Shown here piece after piece: positions 1 through 11,230 of a stretch of 64,000 nt of DNA. The DNA is from Medicago truncatula. Taxonomy: Eukaryota; Streptophyta; Magnoliopsida; Fabales; Fabaceae. The position numbers and the translations under genes were made by a program. How positions within the stretch are numbered: the stretch's first letter is position 1; each line of letters starts with the position of its first letter. The notes under the pieces were generated by a model. That model was not told the origin of the DNA and ran no database searches. It worked only from the letters and a program-made list of their open reading frames with translations. Location: positions 37,568,755 through 37,632,754 of the forward strand of contig NC_053048.1 of NCBI RefSeq assembly GCF_003473485.1, in the 5' to 3' direction.

Positions 1-3000
1 CAGAACCTTGCTATTGCGTTACTGAACCGAAGCAAAAGCATGGTTTCTGGTTCGAGTGAGAATTACATGGAACTAGCGAAGCAGTTTATGTCGTTCGGGA
101 AATGTTCCCTCGCCGCGAACAGTGATTTGAGCGAGGCGTTGAAGTTGATGAACGAGGCGTTGGAGAATTGTGAGAAGGGATTCGGTGCAGCGAGGACACG
201 GGAAGAGAAGGTGGAGATTCGAGGTTTGAGGTGGAAGGTTTTGAGGTTTATAGCGGCGATTCATTTGCAGAAAGAGGAATTTGAGAGTGTGGTTAAGTGT
301 GTGAAGGTTTTGAGAGATTCTGCTGAAGGTGGTGATGATCATCCAAGTCTTTCTGTTTTGGCGATGAAGGCATGGTTAGGGTTAGGGAGGCACGTCGAAG
401 CGGAGAAGGAATTGAGGGGAATGGTGATTGATAGAGGGATTCCAGAAGGTGTTTGGGTGTCTGCTGTGGAGGCTTATTTTACGGCAGCAGGGACCGCTGG
501 GGCGGAGACGGCGAAAGGGGTGTTTTTAGGGCTGTTAGGTAGGTGTCATGTTAGTGCTGGTGCCGCGGTGAGGGTGGCGAGTAGGGTGCTCGGAGGCAGT
601 GGAGAAGGGAGTAAAGTGAGGGCTAAAGTGGTTGCTGAGCTTGTGTCTGATGAAAGGGTAGTGGCGCTTTTTGCAGAAAAGGATGCTGCTAAGGATAGAA
701 CTGCAATGCATGCTGTTCTGTGGAATTGGTATGATAATGTTATTACTTTTGGGTTCATTTCTAATCTGGTTCTTTTGCTAGCTGCGTATTTGTATAGATT
801 TGAATGTGGTTTGTGATTGTTTTAAGCCATTTGCATGATGATACTGTGGGGTGTGTCTTAAACAGTTTAACTTCAAAAATATAACTCAATGGTTGTTATC
901 TTAATGTTTTGTCATCCTAAATGTTTTCACAAGATAATATGTGCCAAGTGAGTGATTAAATGTGAAAAATGTTTTTGTAAGTTATGAAACTGCAAGCAAA
1001 GTATATGGGATAGCTTTCTTGGTTGAAGTTGAACTGATCTAAGAGGATATTCAATATAACCAAATCACTGTTCATTTCTTTGCTTAATGGATGTGATGTA
1101 AAAATACATATATTGTGGGTTCAGTATGGCCAATAAGCTCCCTTTTTGTGGTTTCCATCTCACTATGCAGTATGCAAGTGAAACATTATTCTGGGAAGAG
1201 TCTTCCCATTGCCTTTTCTATTTGATTAAACAATTATTACTCATCCCGACCTTAGCTCAGTTGGTAGAGCGGAGGACTGTAGTTGGTAACATGCCAAATA
1301 GCCATCCTTAGGTCACTGGTTCGAATCCGGTAGGTCGGAATTTTTTTTTGGTAAAAAAACAATTATTAATCCACAGCTTCGGAACATGTGATGAACTAAT
1401 GTCAAGTAAAACAGGAAGGTAAAAATCCCCGTGAGTTTAGCTCAGTTGGTAGGGATATTGCATATTATATGCAGGGGTCGGAGTTCGAACCCCGGACATC
1501 CCACTTCTCCACAATTAAATTGTGTGAGTTCTAGCCACCAAGCTACTTGACAAAAAAAAAAAACAGGAAGGTAAAATTGAAATCATATCATTTAGGTAAC
1601 AAATAAGTTACTTTTTGCCACTCTCTCAACAAATCCTAGCTCCACTGCAAAAAGTTAACCTTCAAAATACAGCAAAAATAGTAGAATCAGGTGTGAAATA
1701 CTTTAGTACTACAATATTCCTGCAGCTGCAGTGGCTGCTATTAGAAACTCAAAGAAGATGATTAATTCATCTTTAGATGCATAGAAAATGAATTGAATTG
1801 TGTACAGAATAAAAATGAAACTGTTACATTACAATGGCTTCCATAAAGCTATTTATAGGCAGCTGCAATTAACAGAGTTAATTGCAGAATCTGTTGCAAC
1901 TGCGCTGACTCACGATAGTTGGTTACAAGGGTAGTTATGCAGTTTCGCTAACTCTATTGTGGCTTTCTCTAACGCCAGCTCTACATATCTCCAATAACTG
2001 CAATCTACATTCATTCTCTTGGTACATTTTAAATCATCTAGGTTGATCCTTTTGTGGCTTTCATATAGATTCTGGACAACTGCCCAGGAGACTAGTTTTT
2101 TTTTCTCTTGTCTTTATCAACTGCCTAAGGATAGAACAGCAATGCATGCTGTTCTTTGGAATTGGTATGATAATGTTATTACTCTTTGGTTCATTTCTAA
2201 TCTGGTTCTTCTGCTAGCTGCGTTGTTGTATAAATTCGAATGTGGTTTGTGATTGTTTTGCGCCATTTGCATGATGATACTGTGGGGTGTGTCTCAACAA
2301 TGTAACTTCAAAAATATAACCTAATGATCGTTATCCTAATGTTTTGTCATCCTAAATGTTTTCAGAAGATAATATGTGCCAAGTGTGTGATTAAATGTGA
2401 AAAAAGTTTTTTGAAGTTATTAAACTGCAAGCAAAGCTATATGGGATAGCTTTCTTGGTTGAAGTTGAACTGATCTAAGATGATATTCAATATAACCAAT
2501 ACACTGTTCATTTTTTTGTTTACTATGCAGTATTGACGTAAAATATTTGCTGGGAAGAGTCTTCCCATTGCCTTTTCTATTTGATTAAGCAATTATTACC
2601 CATCCCGACCTTAGCTCAGTTGGTAGAGCGGAGGACTGTAGTTGGTAACATGCCAAATAGCCATCCTTAGGTCACTGGTTCGAATCCGGTAGGTCGGATT
2701 TTTTTTATTTTGGTAAAAAAGAAACAATTATTAGTCCACAGCTTCAAACATGTGCTTGAAACAGGAAGATACAATTGAAATCATATAGGTATCAAATAAG
2801 TTACTCTTTGCTACTTTCAAATCATATAGGTAACAAATAAGTTACTCTCTGCTACTTTCAAATCATATATGTAACAGATAAGCTAACCTTCAAAATACAG
2901 CAAAAATAGTAGAATCAGGTGTGAAATACTTTACTACTACAAAATTCCGGCAGCTGCAGTGTTTATATACCTAAGCAGTGACTACTATTAGAAACTCAAA

Positions 3001-5550
3001 GATGATGAATTCATCTTTAGACACCGAGAAAACGAATTGAATTTTGTGTATAGAATAAAACTGAAACTGTTACATTGCAATGGCTTCCATAAAGCTATTT
3101 ATAGGTAGCTGCAATTAACAGAGTTAGTTGCAGAATCTGTTGCAACCGTGCCATATCACAATAGTTAGTTACAAGGGTAGTTATGCAGTTTTTCTAACTC
3201 TATTGCAGCTTTCTCTAACACTAGTTCTACATATCTCTAATAACTGCCATCTACATTCATTCTCTTGGTACATTTTAAATCATCTAGGTTGATCCTTTTG
3301 TGGCTTTCGTATAGATTCTGGACAACTACCTAGGAGACTAGTTTTGTTTTTCTCTTGTCTCTATCAGCTGCTATCGGTGTATCTCTTTCCTAATGACCTC
3401 TAGAAATGACATCCACTAGAGCACTGCAGCATAAATATGTTGGAAGAGTTTACAATTTGCTTGATGAATATTTGCATTTCTTTCCAAGCAAAGTCAGTCA
3501 AATCACTGATCTCAATATTTTTACCTGATTTTCAGTGGTGCTGACAATTTTCAGTCAAAAGATTATGGGACCAGTGCAGAACTCTTTGAAAAATCAATGC
3601 TATATATTCCACATGACACAGAGAACAGAATACTTCGAGCCAAGGGCTTTAGAGTTTTGTGTCTCTGCCACCTTGGTCTCTTACAACTGGATCGTGCCAA
3701 AGAATACATTGACGAGGCTGAGAAGGTATTATTGAAAATTAGAATTTTGAATTTGTAGCATTAACTTTCACTCAAATAAGAAATATTAACCCTGTTTTCC
3801 ATCTTTGCAGCTTGAGCCCAACGTTGTCTGTGCTTTTCTTAAGGTACCGTCTTCTCTATCTGTTGGTGTGTATTGGTTTTTCTGTATCTATGTTACACAC
3901 ATGTATAAATAAAATATAGGTGGACTAAAACAGCAGACAAATTCACAATGCTTACAGATAGGTTTGGATCTTATGATGACACCTCACATTTGATTACCTA
4001 ATGATTGCTTTAAGTTGGTTACTACTAATAACTAAGCCCACTTGCTTCTTATTAGGGTAATGTTTGTTGATAATTGGATGACATGAGAACTTATATTAAC
4101 TTTTCATTTGTTTTAATTCAGTACAAAATTTATCTCCAAAAGAATGACAGCCAAGGTGCTATTACTCAAATTGAAGCGATGACTGCATGCCTTGACTTTC
4201 AACCAGATTTTCTCTCACTTTCAGCCCATGAAGCTGTTGCTTGCAGTGCTCGATCTGTTGCTGTTGCCTCTCTATCAACTATGCTAAACTTCTACACTTC
4301 AGGAAAGTCCATGCCAACAGCAGAAGTTACAGTCATGCGCACCTTGGTCACTATTCTATCTCAAGAACCGGGTAATGAACAGAAAGTTCTTAAGACCTTA
4401 AAACATGCCCATACACGAGCATCCGAGCTTGGTCCTGATTGCTTCTTTGGAAAAGAGGAGGTTGGAAGACGTGAGCGAAATTGGTTTGCTGTGACTTCAT
4501 GGAACTATGGTACAAAAACAGGACAGGATAAGAGCTATGAATTGTCTGCCGAGTTCTTAAGACTTGCATCAAGTTTTTATGATCTAGTTAAAGGGTCTGA
4601 TGATGAGAACAATGTCATGGTTTGTAAGTCATTAGTGCTTTCTGTGTCATCAATGATAGCTTCAGAATTTCAGAGGAAGACTGCTATGTCAGAAACCGAA
4701 GTCAAACAAGCTGTAACTTTACTAGATAGGGCAGGGAAGGTATGAATTTGTTCTTTAATGTGTTACATGCTACCTGATGCATTTAGTCTTTTTCAAAAGG
4801 GTCAAGTTGAATTGATAGGAAAAAATAAGCTGTATTATACTATCAAAAGTAATTTGTTGTTAGGTTGTATTTTTTAATTGTGAATCTTGTTGAATATTAT
4901 CTTGCTCCTATCATATGTGGATGCAGATGCTAAAATCAATTTCAGCTGGGAGCTTTGCTAATGATGGCGAAATCAACACCGTTGCAACTGATCTTTTCTT
5001 CATATACACCTTATGTGCTTATGACGTACAAGGAAGGCTAAATGACTTAGGATCACAACTCTTCACAGTGAAAAGTTTTGCTAGTTCAAAGGCTTGCAAG
5101 CCTCAGTACCTTCTTCAGATAGGCTTACAAGCCTCACAGGGACCGCGGTCTAATCATGAAGTAGCCACCTTTGCTCTAAATGAGTGTCTCTCATCTTTCC
5201 TTTCATCACCAGTTCCAGATTATCAAAATGTTGCTCTTGTTGTTCGGAAGCTTATAGCCATCGCTAGCATCCACAAGGGTGATAAAGATGATGATCTTGT
5301 ATATAGTATGTACAAGCAAGCCTATAGGATAATGGTTGGGTTGAAGGAAGGTGAATATCCAATTGAAGAAGGAAAGTGGCTTGCCATGACTGCATGGAAC
5401 CGAGCTGCGGTGCCAGTGCGGTTGGGTCAGATTGAAATGGGAAAGAAATGGATGAATATCGGCTTCGACATTGCAAAACATGTTTCAGGCATGGAAGTTT
5501 ACAAAGCATGCATGGAAGATGTTCTTAGCAATTTGGAGAAAAAACTTTGA
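1..5550 (+). CDS. ZIP4: Meiotic TPR protein ZIP4/SPO22, 5' partial, five exons in window
   Basis: Exons are 1-728, 3536-3725, 3811-3843, 4122-4739 and 4927-5550. They sum to 2193 nt and join in frame into 730 codons plus TGA, with GT-AG borders. The frame is already open at base 1, upstream of the ATG at 40, so roughly the first 200 residues (Arabidopsis ZIP4 is about 936 aa) lie outside the window. The protein is helical, TPR-like and without membrane segments. Diagnostic stretches are [12 protein letters not shown] at the exon 1/2 junction, [17 protein letters not shown] in exon 2, [13 protein letters not shown] before intron 2, and [20 protein letters not shown] in exon 5. All match my recollection of plant ZIP4. 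In the family this protein is a scaffold of the ZMM group that promotes class I crossovers along meiotic chromosomes. Intron 1 is unusually long (2.8 kb) because of an internal duplication. Confidence 0.9.
1246..1339 (+). tRNA. tRNA-Tyr (GUA) with 21-nt intron
   Basis: The acceptor stem CCGACCT (1246-1252) pairs with AGGTCGG (1332-1338), followed by discriminator A. The D arm is GCTC/GAGC, the anticodon GTA is at 1279-1281, and the T loop contains GGTTCGAATCC. A 21-nt intron (1283-1303) follows position 37, as expected for plant tRNA-Tyr; the mature length is 73 nt. The anticodon stem GAGGA/TCCTT closes once the intron is removed. A run of T at 1341 is a good Pol III terminator. It lies in the sense direction inside ZIP4 intron 1. 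Confidence 0.93.
1425..1562 (+). mobile_element. tRNA-derived SINE with 14-bp target-site duplication
   Basis: The tRNA-like head (TTTAGCTCAGTTGGTAGG, then GAGTTCGAACCCCGG) gives Pol III A and B boxes. A short body and a poly-A tail follow. ACAGGAAGGTAAAA is directly repeated at 1411-1424 and 1563-1576. The duplicated ZIP4 intron unit keeps the empty site near 2760-2775, so insertion followed the duplication. Other members of the family are at 39655-39752 (-), 42338-42460 and 52552-52633. Confidence 0.85.
2605..2698 (+). tRNA. tRNA-Tyr (GUA) with 21-nt intron, second copy
   Basis: The gene appears base-for-base the same as the copy at 1246-1339, with anticodon GTA at 2638-2640 and intron at 2642-2662. 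It was duplicated with the ZIP4 intron 1 segment. All arms are intact and a T run follows at 2699, so both copies look functional. Confidence 0.92.
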
Positions 5551-6725
5551 TTTGCATGAATATCAAATTCGGGTTTCTAGCAGTTATAGAAATAGAACCC
5601 ATGCATTTTGTACAGGACAGAAGTTTAGTTCATGTAAATGTAGGAAAAATCTGGATTTTACTTTGGAAATGTTCTGTAGGGTTTATGAGAGTGTTCTTTT
5701 TGTTGGTCTTACAAAAGGAACATTCTATTGTCAGATAGCCATTGTAATTCTCCGCACACATTTCCTCTATACCCAAAAAAAAGTCCAAGCCAATTATATG
5801 AATGGTTAGTATTTACTATAGGTAAAAAAGATCCTGAGAGAAACTAAAGTATTTTATAACCAAAATAATAATATAAAATAAAAATAAAATAAGTGGCTAA
5901 ATTGAAACCGGTAATCAGGAAAAGAACAAAAAAAAAAAAGAGGGATGTGGCTTAATATTAATTTTTAAGGGAAATGATATCCCGTACCCGGGGCACTGGT
6001 TAAGGATATGAAAAAGGAAATTATATAGTAGTTAATGCATTGAAATTGTGTAATTAATTTATAATAAAGTCAAAAACAGTTTTCTTTTATGGTAATAATT
6101 TTCTTTTATGGTATGTTTAACCAATGCCCCAGGGGTACCGGTTAGTAGGACCCTTAATTTAAAGAGAGCGTTATATTTCTATATGTATAATTTAAGAAAG
6201 AGATTAATTTTTATGTACCCATGGTGTAAAACATTTTTACGTCTGCAATTTGATTGAATGTATGTGTAAAAGTGTTATACTCTATCAACGCATATAAATT
6301 AAATTCATAAAATAATAAATTTATATATTAACAAATAAATTTTGAAATATAGTTGCCTTAAAAAATATATTTATTTATATTTTCAAATAAAATAACTAAT
6401 CTCTAATAAAATTGAAAGTCTATTTTTTTTTTTTGACAAATTTTGTTATTTTCTTTTAGAAGAAACTCGAAAACCATTATAAATTCTTACAAACACGTAA
6501 ACTCTCAAATTCAAATCCGAGAGAAAGTATCAAATTTAACGATATCAACATTGTCGGTTGAGTTAGACCTTAAAGATAAATATAAAGTTTATATATTAAA
6601 TAAAAATCACACATATTATAATCCTGGATGCTAAAAAAAAATAAAAAAATAGCACATATATTTTTTTGACGGAAGGTTGCATATGATAATGTTAAGCTCT
6701 TTATCCTTTTCCAGATGACCTTGGT
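5551..6725. other. ZIP4-rhodanese spacer with one MITE
   Basis: AT-rich spacer without a supported gene. A short inverted-repeat element lies at about 5965-6163. Its left arm contains TACCCGGGGCACTGGTTAAGG and its right arm the inverse form CCAATGCCCCAGGGGTACCGG. The ZIP4 3' UTR probably occupies the first few hundred bases. Confidence 0.6.
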
Positions 6726-9700
6726 ATGTCCATTTGCCACTCTCTCATGGATTCCCTTTCTCTACACCTCTCTTATCCACCCTTCCCCAAAACCCAAAAA
6801 CTCTTCACCACCAAACCCTTTTCTCTTCTCTCAAACCCTAATCCACTCCACTCTTCATCTTTTCCTCAACCCCATTTCAACAAAAAAATCTCAATTTCTC
6901 ATTCTCCTATCCCACTTCAAAATCTCTTCAAAAAATCCACTTTTTCATTTTCTATAATCAACCTCTTTACTCCATTTCAATCTCTTGCTGTTGAAGCACC
7001 TACTTTAACCGAATCAGATGCAGGCAGAATCAACTTAGAATCAATTCTTGTTTCCATTGATGATTTTTTCAACCGATATCCATTTTTTGTTGCTGGGTGT
7101 AGCTTTATTTATCTTGTTGCTATCCCTTTAGCAGAAGAGTATTTCAGGAAGTATAAATTTGTTTCAGCCATTGATGCTTTCAGAAAGCTTCGTGATGAGG
7201 CGGATTCGCAGTTGTTGGATATAAGGGATAGGAAGAATGTGAAGTTTCTTGGGTCACCTAGTTTGAAGATGGTGAATAAGGAAGTTGTGCAGTTTGAGTT
7301 TGTTGAGGGAAATGAAGATGGATTTGTTAAGAAAGTTTTGGAGAGGTTCAAGGATGCTTCAAATACTGCTGTCTTTGTTTTGGATAGGTAAAGAAATAAA
7401 CCTGTTTTGTAGCAATTGAAAGAAATTTATATAGCTATAAAATTGTTTTCGTATAAGCTATAAGCTGTTTTCATTAGCTATCATGGAGAGCTTATGGAAA
7501 TAAGCTTATGAAGATGTCATAAGCCGTTTTAATAAGTTCTATGAAATAGTCGAACACATTTTTATGTCAGTAGGTAAACTCAAATAAGTCAATCCAAACA
7601 GGCTATGAGATTATAAGAGTCACATTGTTGATGAGAGTGTTTTCGTTTTCTATGATCAATTATTGTTCAAGTGTAAAATATTCCTCACTTGTTACTCTTT
7701 TGAATGTAAGGTAGTTTCGACGGTAATTCCATGAAAGTTGCTGAGTTATTATTCAAGAATGGTTTCAAAGAGGCCTATGCCATCAAAGGTGGAGTTAGAG
7801 GCCAACAAGGGTGGATGGTATGATCTTTCTCTTTGTTTTCTTATGCATGTTGTTTGTTTACTAGATGCATCGAACATACTTCTGTATTTTATTCATATAG
7901 TTCTTATGATTTAATTGGTATGTAATGTCAGTGTAAACATTTATTACACTGTCAATTAATTATAATCACCAAAACCAGATCATTAAAAATATTTGATTTC
8001 AATGATAAATATCTTAAATGTCGTTTATAGGATTAGTTGTGATTGTCAATAATGTAAACATTTACACCAACTGTGCGTTGAAATTAAACTCTTTTTCTTA
8101 ACCTTAACCATTTAAGTTTGATATAAGTTAGCATTTTACATTGTATATATCAAAGCACCTATGAAGCTTTAAAAGATATCTACTTGGCATAGTATATATA
8201 AAGATTTAAACTGGGTATTCAATTATCAGATCTTGGAAATTCATTCCCCACACATCAATTTGATGCCAACTAAGGAATGCATGTAACTATGTATCTGATT
8301 GTGGAAAATCTGTTTGAAGTAAAGAATAAAGTTCATATGTTAGGTCTTTGTTGTGGCAGGCTATACAGGATACCCTTTTGCCCCCTTCTGTCCATATAAA
8401 CCGAAGGAAAAAGACTAAAGTGCCAAAAGAACTCAATACAAATGGAAATGGGGCCATTCAGCAAAGTGATAATAAAAACGAGAGTTTGGTATCCTCAGAT
8501 ACCCCTGCGGTTGGAAATCAAGAGACAGAAAATGATCATGTGAAAAAGTCTGTAGAGTCCAATCCGGAAATGAAAATCAGTTCAGTAGTTTCCTCTTCTC
8601 CCTATCCCAATGTATGTAATTCTCAACTCTCTCTATCTCTTGCTTTCACTTCCTTTTTTCCGTTGTGACCCTTCATGTCTAACAATGCATGTTCAATGGT
8701 TTAAGCATAAAACATCAATTAGTTAATGTTGATTTTTGAATTATGTAATAGAACTAACAGGCAAGGAGGAAAAGAAATTAATAATCTGTTCTGTAATGAA
8801 CTGAGTGGTATTTGTATCACTCATAAATAACAAAATTTTGGTATGTCATGTTGGTCCTTCAGATATGAGATTGGCATAATATGTCACTGATGCAGGAGTG
8901 ATTTCTTTAGCACTCTTGTTGTGCCTACTGGAGCGTGACCTTGGCTCATGTTTTGTTGAAGCCTGGAGGGAAAGCGAATGGGAGTGGAAATGACCAATTC
9001 CCATTCCTTGTCTGGTTAGGTGATTGGAATGGGATGAGCACTTTACGATTGTAGGAATGTAAATACAAGAAACCTATGAAGCACAGATACGGACACATAC
9101 ACGAGACAGACACTGATACTCCGACATTGCTAATAATTTGAGAAAATTACATAATTCAGTGTAATTACAGGTGTTGCGTGTCCGACATCAGAACACGCCT
9201 AATCCGAGGAGTGTCCGTGCTTCATAGCTAGAAACAAAAGAGTTTGAAATAATAACCTACAAAACACACATTACCTAGATGCTCCTGACTCCTAGAGGTT
9301 AACTGAATAGAATCCTTTCAGGAATTATGAAGGTCTTAGGTGGTAATTCTCTATGTGCACCTTTACTTGCTCCTTTGGGATCCAAGTACTGTGACTGGTA
9401 GTACTGGAGTTACTTATTGCCATTTGAGAGCAACCACAACAACTACCAAGCCTCTTCCCACTAAGTGGGGTCGGCTACATGGATCAAATTACGTGATAAT
9501 GTTCTATCATAAAACATATTTCGATCCAACTAATTAATCTTGTTGAGGATGACTCAAAATTTGGTGTTTGGAAAATGTTGGAATCGTGACACGATTTTGG
9601 AATCGTGGCACGATTTTCAAGGCCGAATGCAAGGTTGGGAATCGTGGAAAATGTTGGGAAAACGTGACACGATTTTGACAGATCTGAAACACGTTTTAAG

Positions 9701-11230
9701 CATTCTTTGACCCATTTGTTGGGTAAGCTTGGTGAATCTCATGGAAACCAAAGGAGGGAACTTTTAGGGTTTTAGATACTTAAGGTTGAGGGTCTTTGGG
9801 TGAGGTTCAAAGCTTCCCCAGATTAGGTCAAGTTGGACCAAACTCATTGATAGTGGATTGGAGAGATCAATCTCTCCCCCATATTAGGTCAAGTTGGACC
9901 GAACTGGGTCAACAATTTTGGTGTGTTTGTTCCTTTCTTTCATTGCTTTGATTATGATTGTGGTTTTGCTACGCACTTGTTGTTGTTGCTTGTGGTTAAT
10001 TTTGGTTGTTGGTTGCCATTGATACTTGCTCCACACATCATATTTTGTACTGGTGTGAAATTTGAGTCCGAATTCACAACAAATCTCTAGATCTTTCTTA
10101 ATAGTTTCTCTTATAGTGTTTCTAGGTCTTCCTCTGCCTCTAGTGATCTGACTATCCTCCATTTGAGAGCAACCAAAAAATTAAAACGAATTTACACCTG
10201 CATCATTTGTGCTATAACTCATCGGTATAGTGACATGACACTCGCACAATAATTTCACTATGTAAGAGTTCAAAGTCAAATGGAACAGTTCAAAGTAAAA
10301 GTGATACCCACTGTTATTAATTTGTGAGCAGTAAATGGTTAGAAAGAACATTGTTATTCGGATAGTCTGATATCGGTTATACCTAAACCTTTTTGGAAAT
10401 GAAAAGAAAACAGCAGAATGATTTGCTTGCTATTAATTTAGTTTTTCATTTCTATTCTGAATTTCTGATCCAAGTTATTTCACAACCTGAAAGCTTTAGA
10501 AGTTCAGGATTCTGATTCACTTCATGAATAGTTATCAATTATGCAAAATTGCTCACACTTTTAGAAAAAGTGTTGAATCTTGATAGTAATTGTATCTTAA
10601 ACAATCATTTAAATATGCGCAGAACTAATTTATCTTGAGTGAAATCGTTATGCAAATATAAGAAGAGTTAATTATGTTTTTAGGTCCATAAACGTCTTTG
10701 TACTCATGTTCGGTTTAGTCCCTATAATAATAATTTATTGGTTTTGGTCCCTGTAACATCTGATTTATGTTCTAGTCTCAAGAGTCAAAACAAAGGACCA
10801 ATTTTAGCATACTTTAGGACATTTGGAACAATATATATAGACTGAAATCGAATATCAACATAAGTTGGGATCTATTAACATAATTAACCCATATAAGATT
10901 TAAATAAATTTATCTGATTGTGGATGAAGATGTGCATTTCAGATTCCTACTTTGTCAAAGTACTCATTCCCTAGTAATGATATACAAAAAAGTGGAAGAT
11001 GACAATAAACTTCTCTGTAAATTTGATCCATTTTGTTATTAAAATTATTTACTTGTATGTTTCTAAAACATGAAATTGAATCACTGTGAACATCTACATG
11101 CTTTCTTACATTTAAACCATTAGGATTCCATTCTTTGTTAAAATAAGAACTCCTTCATCATTTTTATCTCTCTTTGCAGTACCCAGATTTGAAGCCACCA
11201 TCATCTCCAAGTCCATCAAAGCCACAATAA
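6726..11230 (+). CDS. STR4A: Chloroplast rhodanese-like membrane protein, STR4A/TROL type
   Basis: Exons are 6726-7387, 7715-7817, 8360-8611 and 11180-11230, giving 355 aa with all phases matching. An in-frame ATG at 6747 is an alternative start. Residues 1 to about 85 are rich in Ser, Pro and Leu, like a transit peptide. A membrane segment lies at about 118-136, followed by a rhodanese fold at about 145-250 (ALLDIR-type strand QLLDIRD at 162; GFKEAYAIKGGV at 237). The catalytic loop reads FVLDSFDGNS: the active-site Cys is replaced by Asp220, as in TROL, so sulfur transfer is unlikely. The last exon encodes YPDLKPPSSPSPSKPQ, matching the C-terminal motif with which TROL tethers ferredoxin-NADP reductase at thylakoids. 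An FNR-docking role is therefore inferred. Intron 3 is 2.6 kb and full of repeats. Confidence 0.85.
7420..7610. repeat. MITE remnant rich in AAGCTTAT/ATAAGC motifs, rhodanese intron 1
   Basis: The stretch with ATAAGCTATAAGCTGTTTTC and inverted TAAGCTTATG resembles the repeat around the NUMT in the thioesterase intron (32340-32375 and 32650-32830). Same family by eye; the ends are not clear. Confidence 0.5.
9074..9227. repeat. Short inverted-repeat element in rhodanese intron 3
   Basis: The left arm CTATGAAGCACAGATACGGA is matched in inverse by TCCGTGCTTCATAG at 9214-9227. A related fragment with TGTCCGAAGCCGACAGGACA lies at about 31700-31850, upstream of thioesterase exon 3. Confidence 0.6.
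9425..10165 (-). mobile_element. LINE reverse-transcriptase C-terminal fragments split by LTR-like sequence
   Basis: On the minus strand, 10162 to about 9980 reads RGRGRPRNTIRETIKKDLE, typical of the tail of plant LINE polyproteins. At about 9480-9425 the reverse strand gives IHVADPT followed by a stop, the usual very end. Between them (about 9550-9720) lies sequence with repeated ATCGTGACACGATTTT, also found in the LTR-like region at 15825-15870. This suggests an LTR piece inserted in a dead LINE. Confidence 0.6.
10668..10887. repeat. Inverted-repeat element in rhodanese intron 3
   Basis: Starts TTAATTATGTTTTTAGGTCC and ends with the inverse ATTAACATAATTAA at 10874-10887. The interior is of the 'tagtccctataat' kind seen in many MITEs of this window. 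Confidence 0.5.

Larger units (their letters stand above)
691..3370 (+). repeat. 1.44-kb tandem duplication covering the end of ZIP4 exon 1 and most of intron 1
   Basis: Unit 1 runs from about 691 to 2127 and unit 2 from about 2128 to 3370. Both start at the AAGGATAGAAC of exon 1 and both end in a CTCTTGTCTNTATCARCTGC stretch. Each contains the last 38 bases of exon 1 with its splice donor, a tRNA-Tyr gene, and a shared tail from about 1640-2110 or 2890-3360. Only the first exon end can be used in the normal frame. The second copy (2128-2165, two mismatches) is stranded inside the intron. Confidence 0.88.

Noticed and set aside
666-816. ZIP4 exon 1 running on to a stop with a hydrophobic tail
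   Set aside because: The reading after base 728 is intron. The donor there joins in phase with 3536 and restores the conserved protein.
1430-1510. A third tRNA gene after the first tRNA-Tyr
   Set aside because: A and B boxes are present but no acceptor or anticodon stem closes. The A tail and 14-bp target repeat show a SINE.
2019-2252. Separate small membrane-protein gene (ends [14 protein letters not shown])
   Set aside because: It is the duplicated end of ZIP4 exon 1 read through its splice donor into intron sequence.
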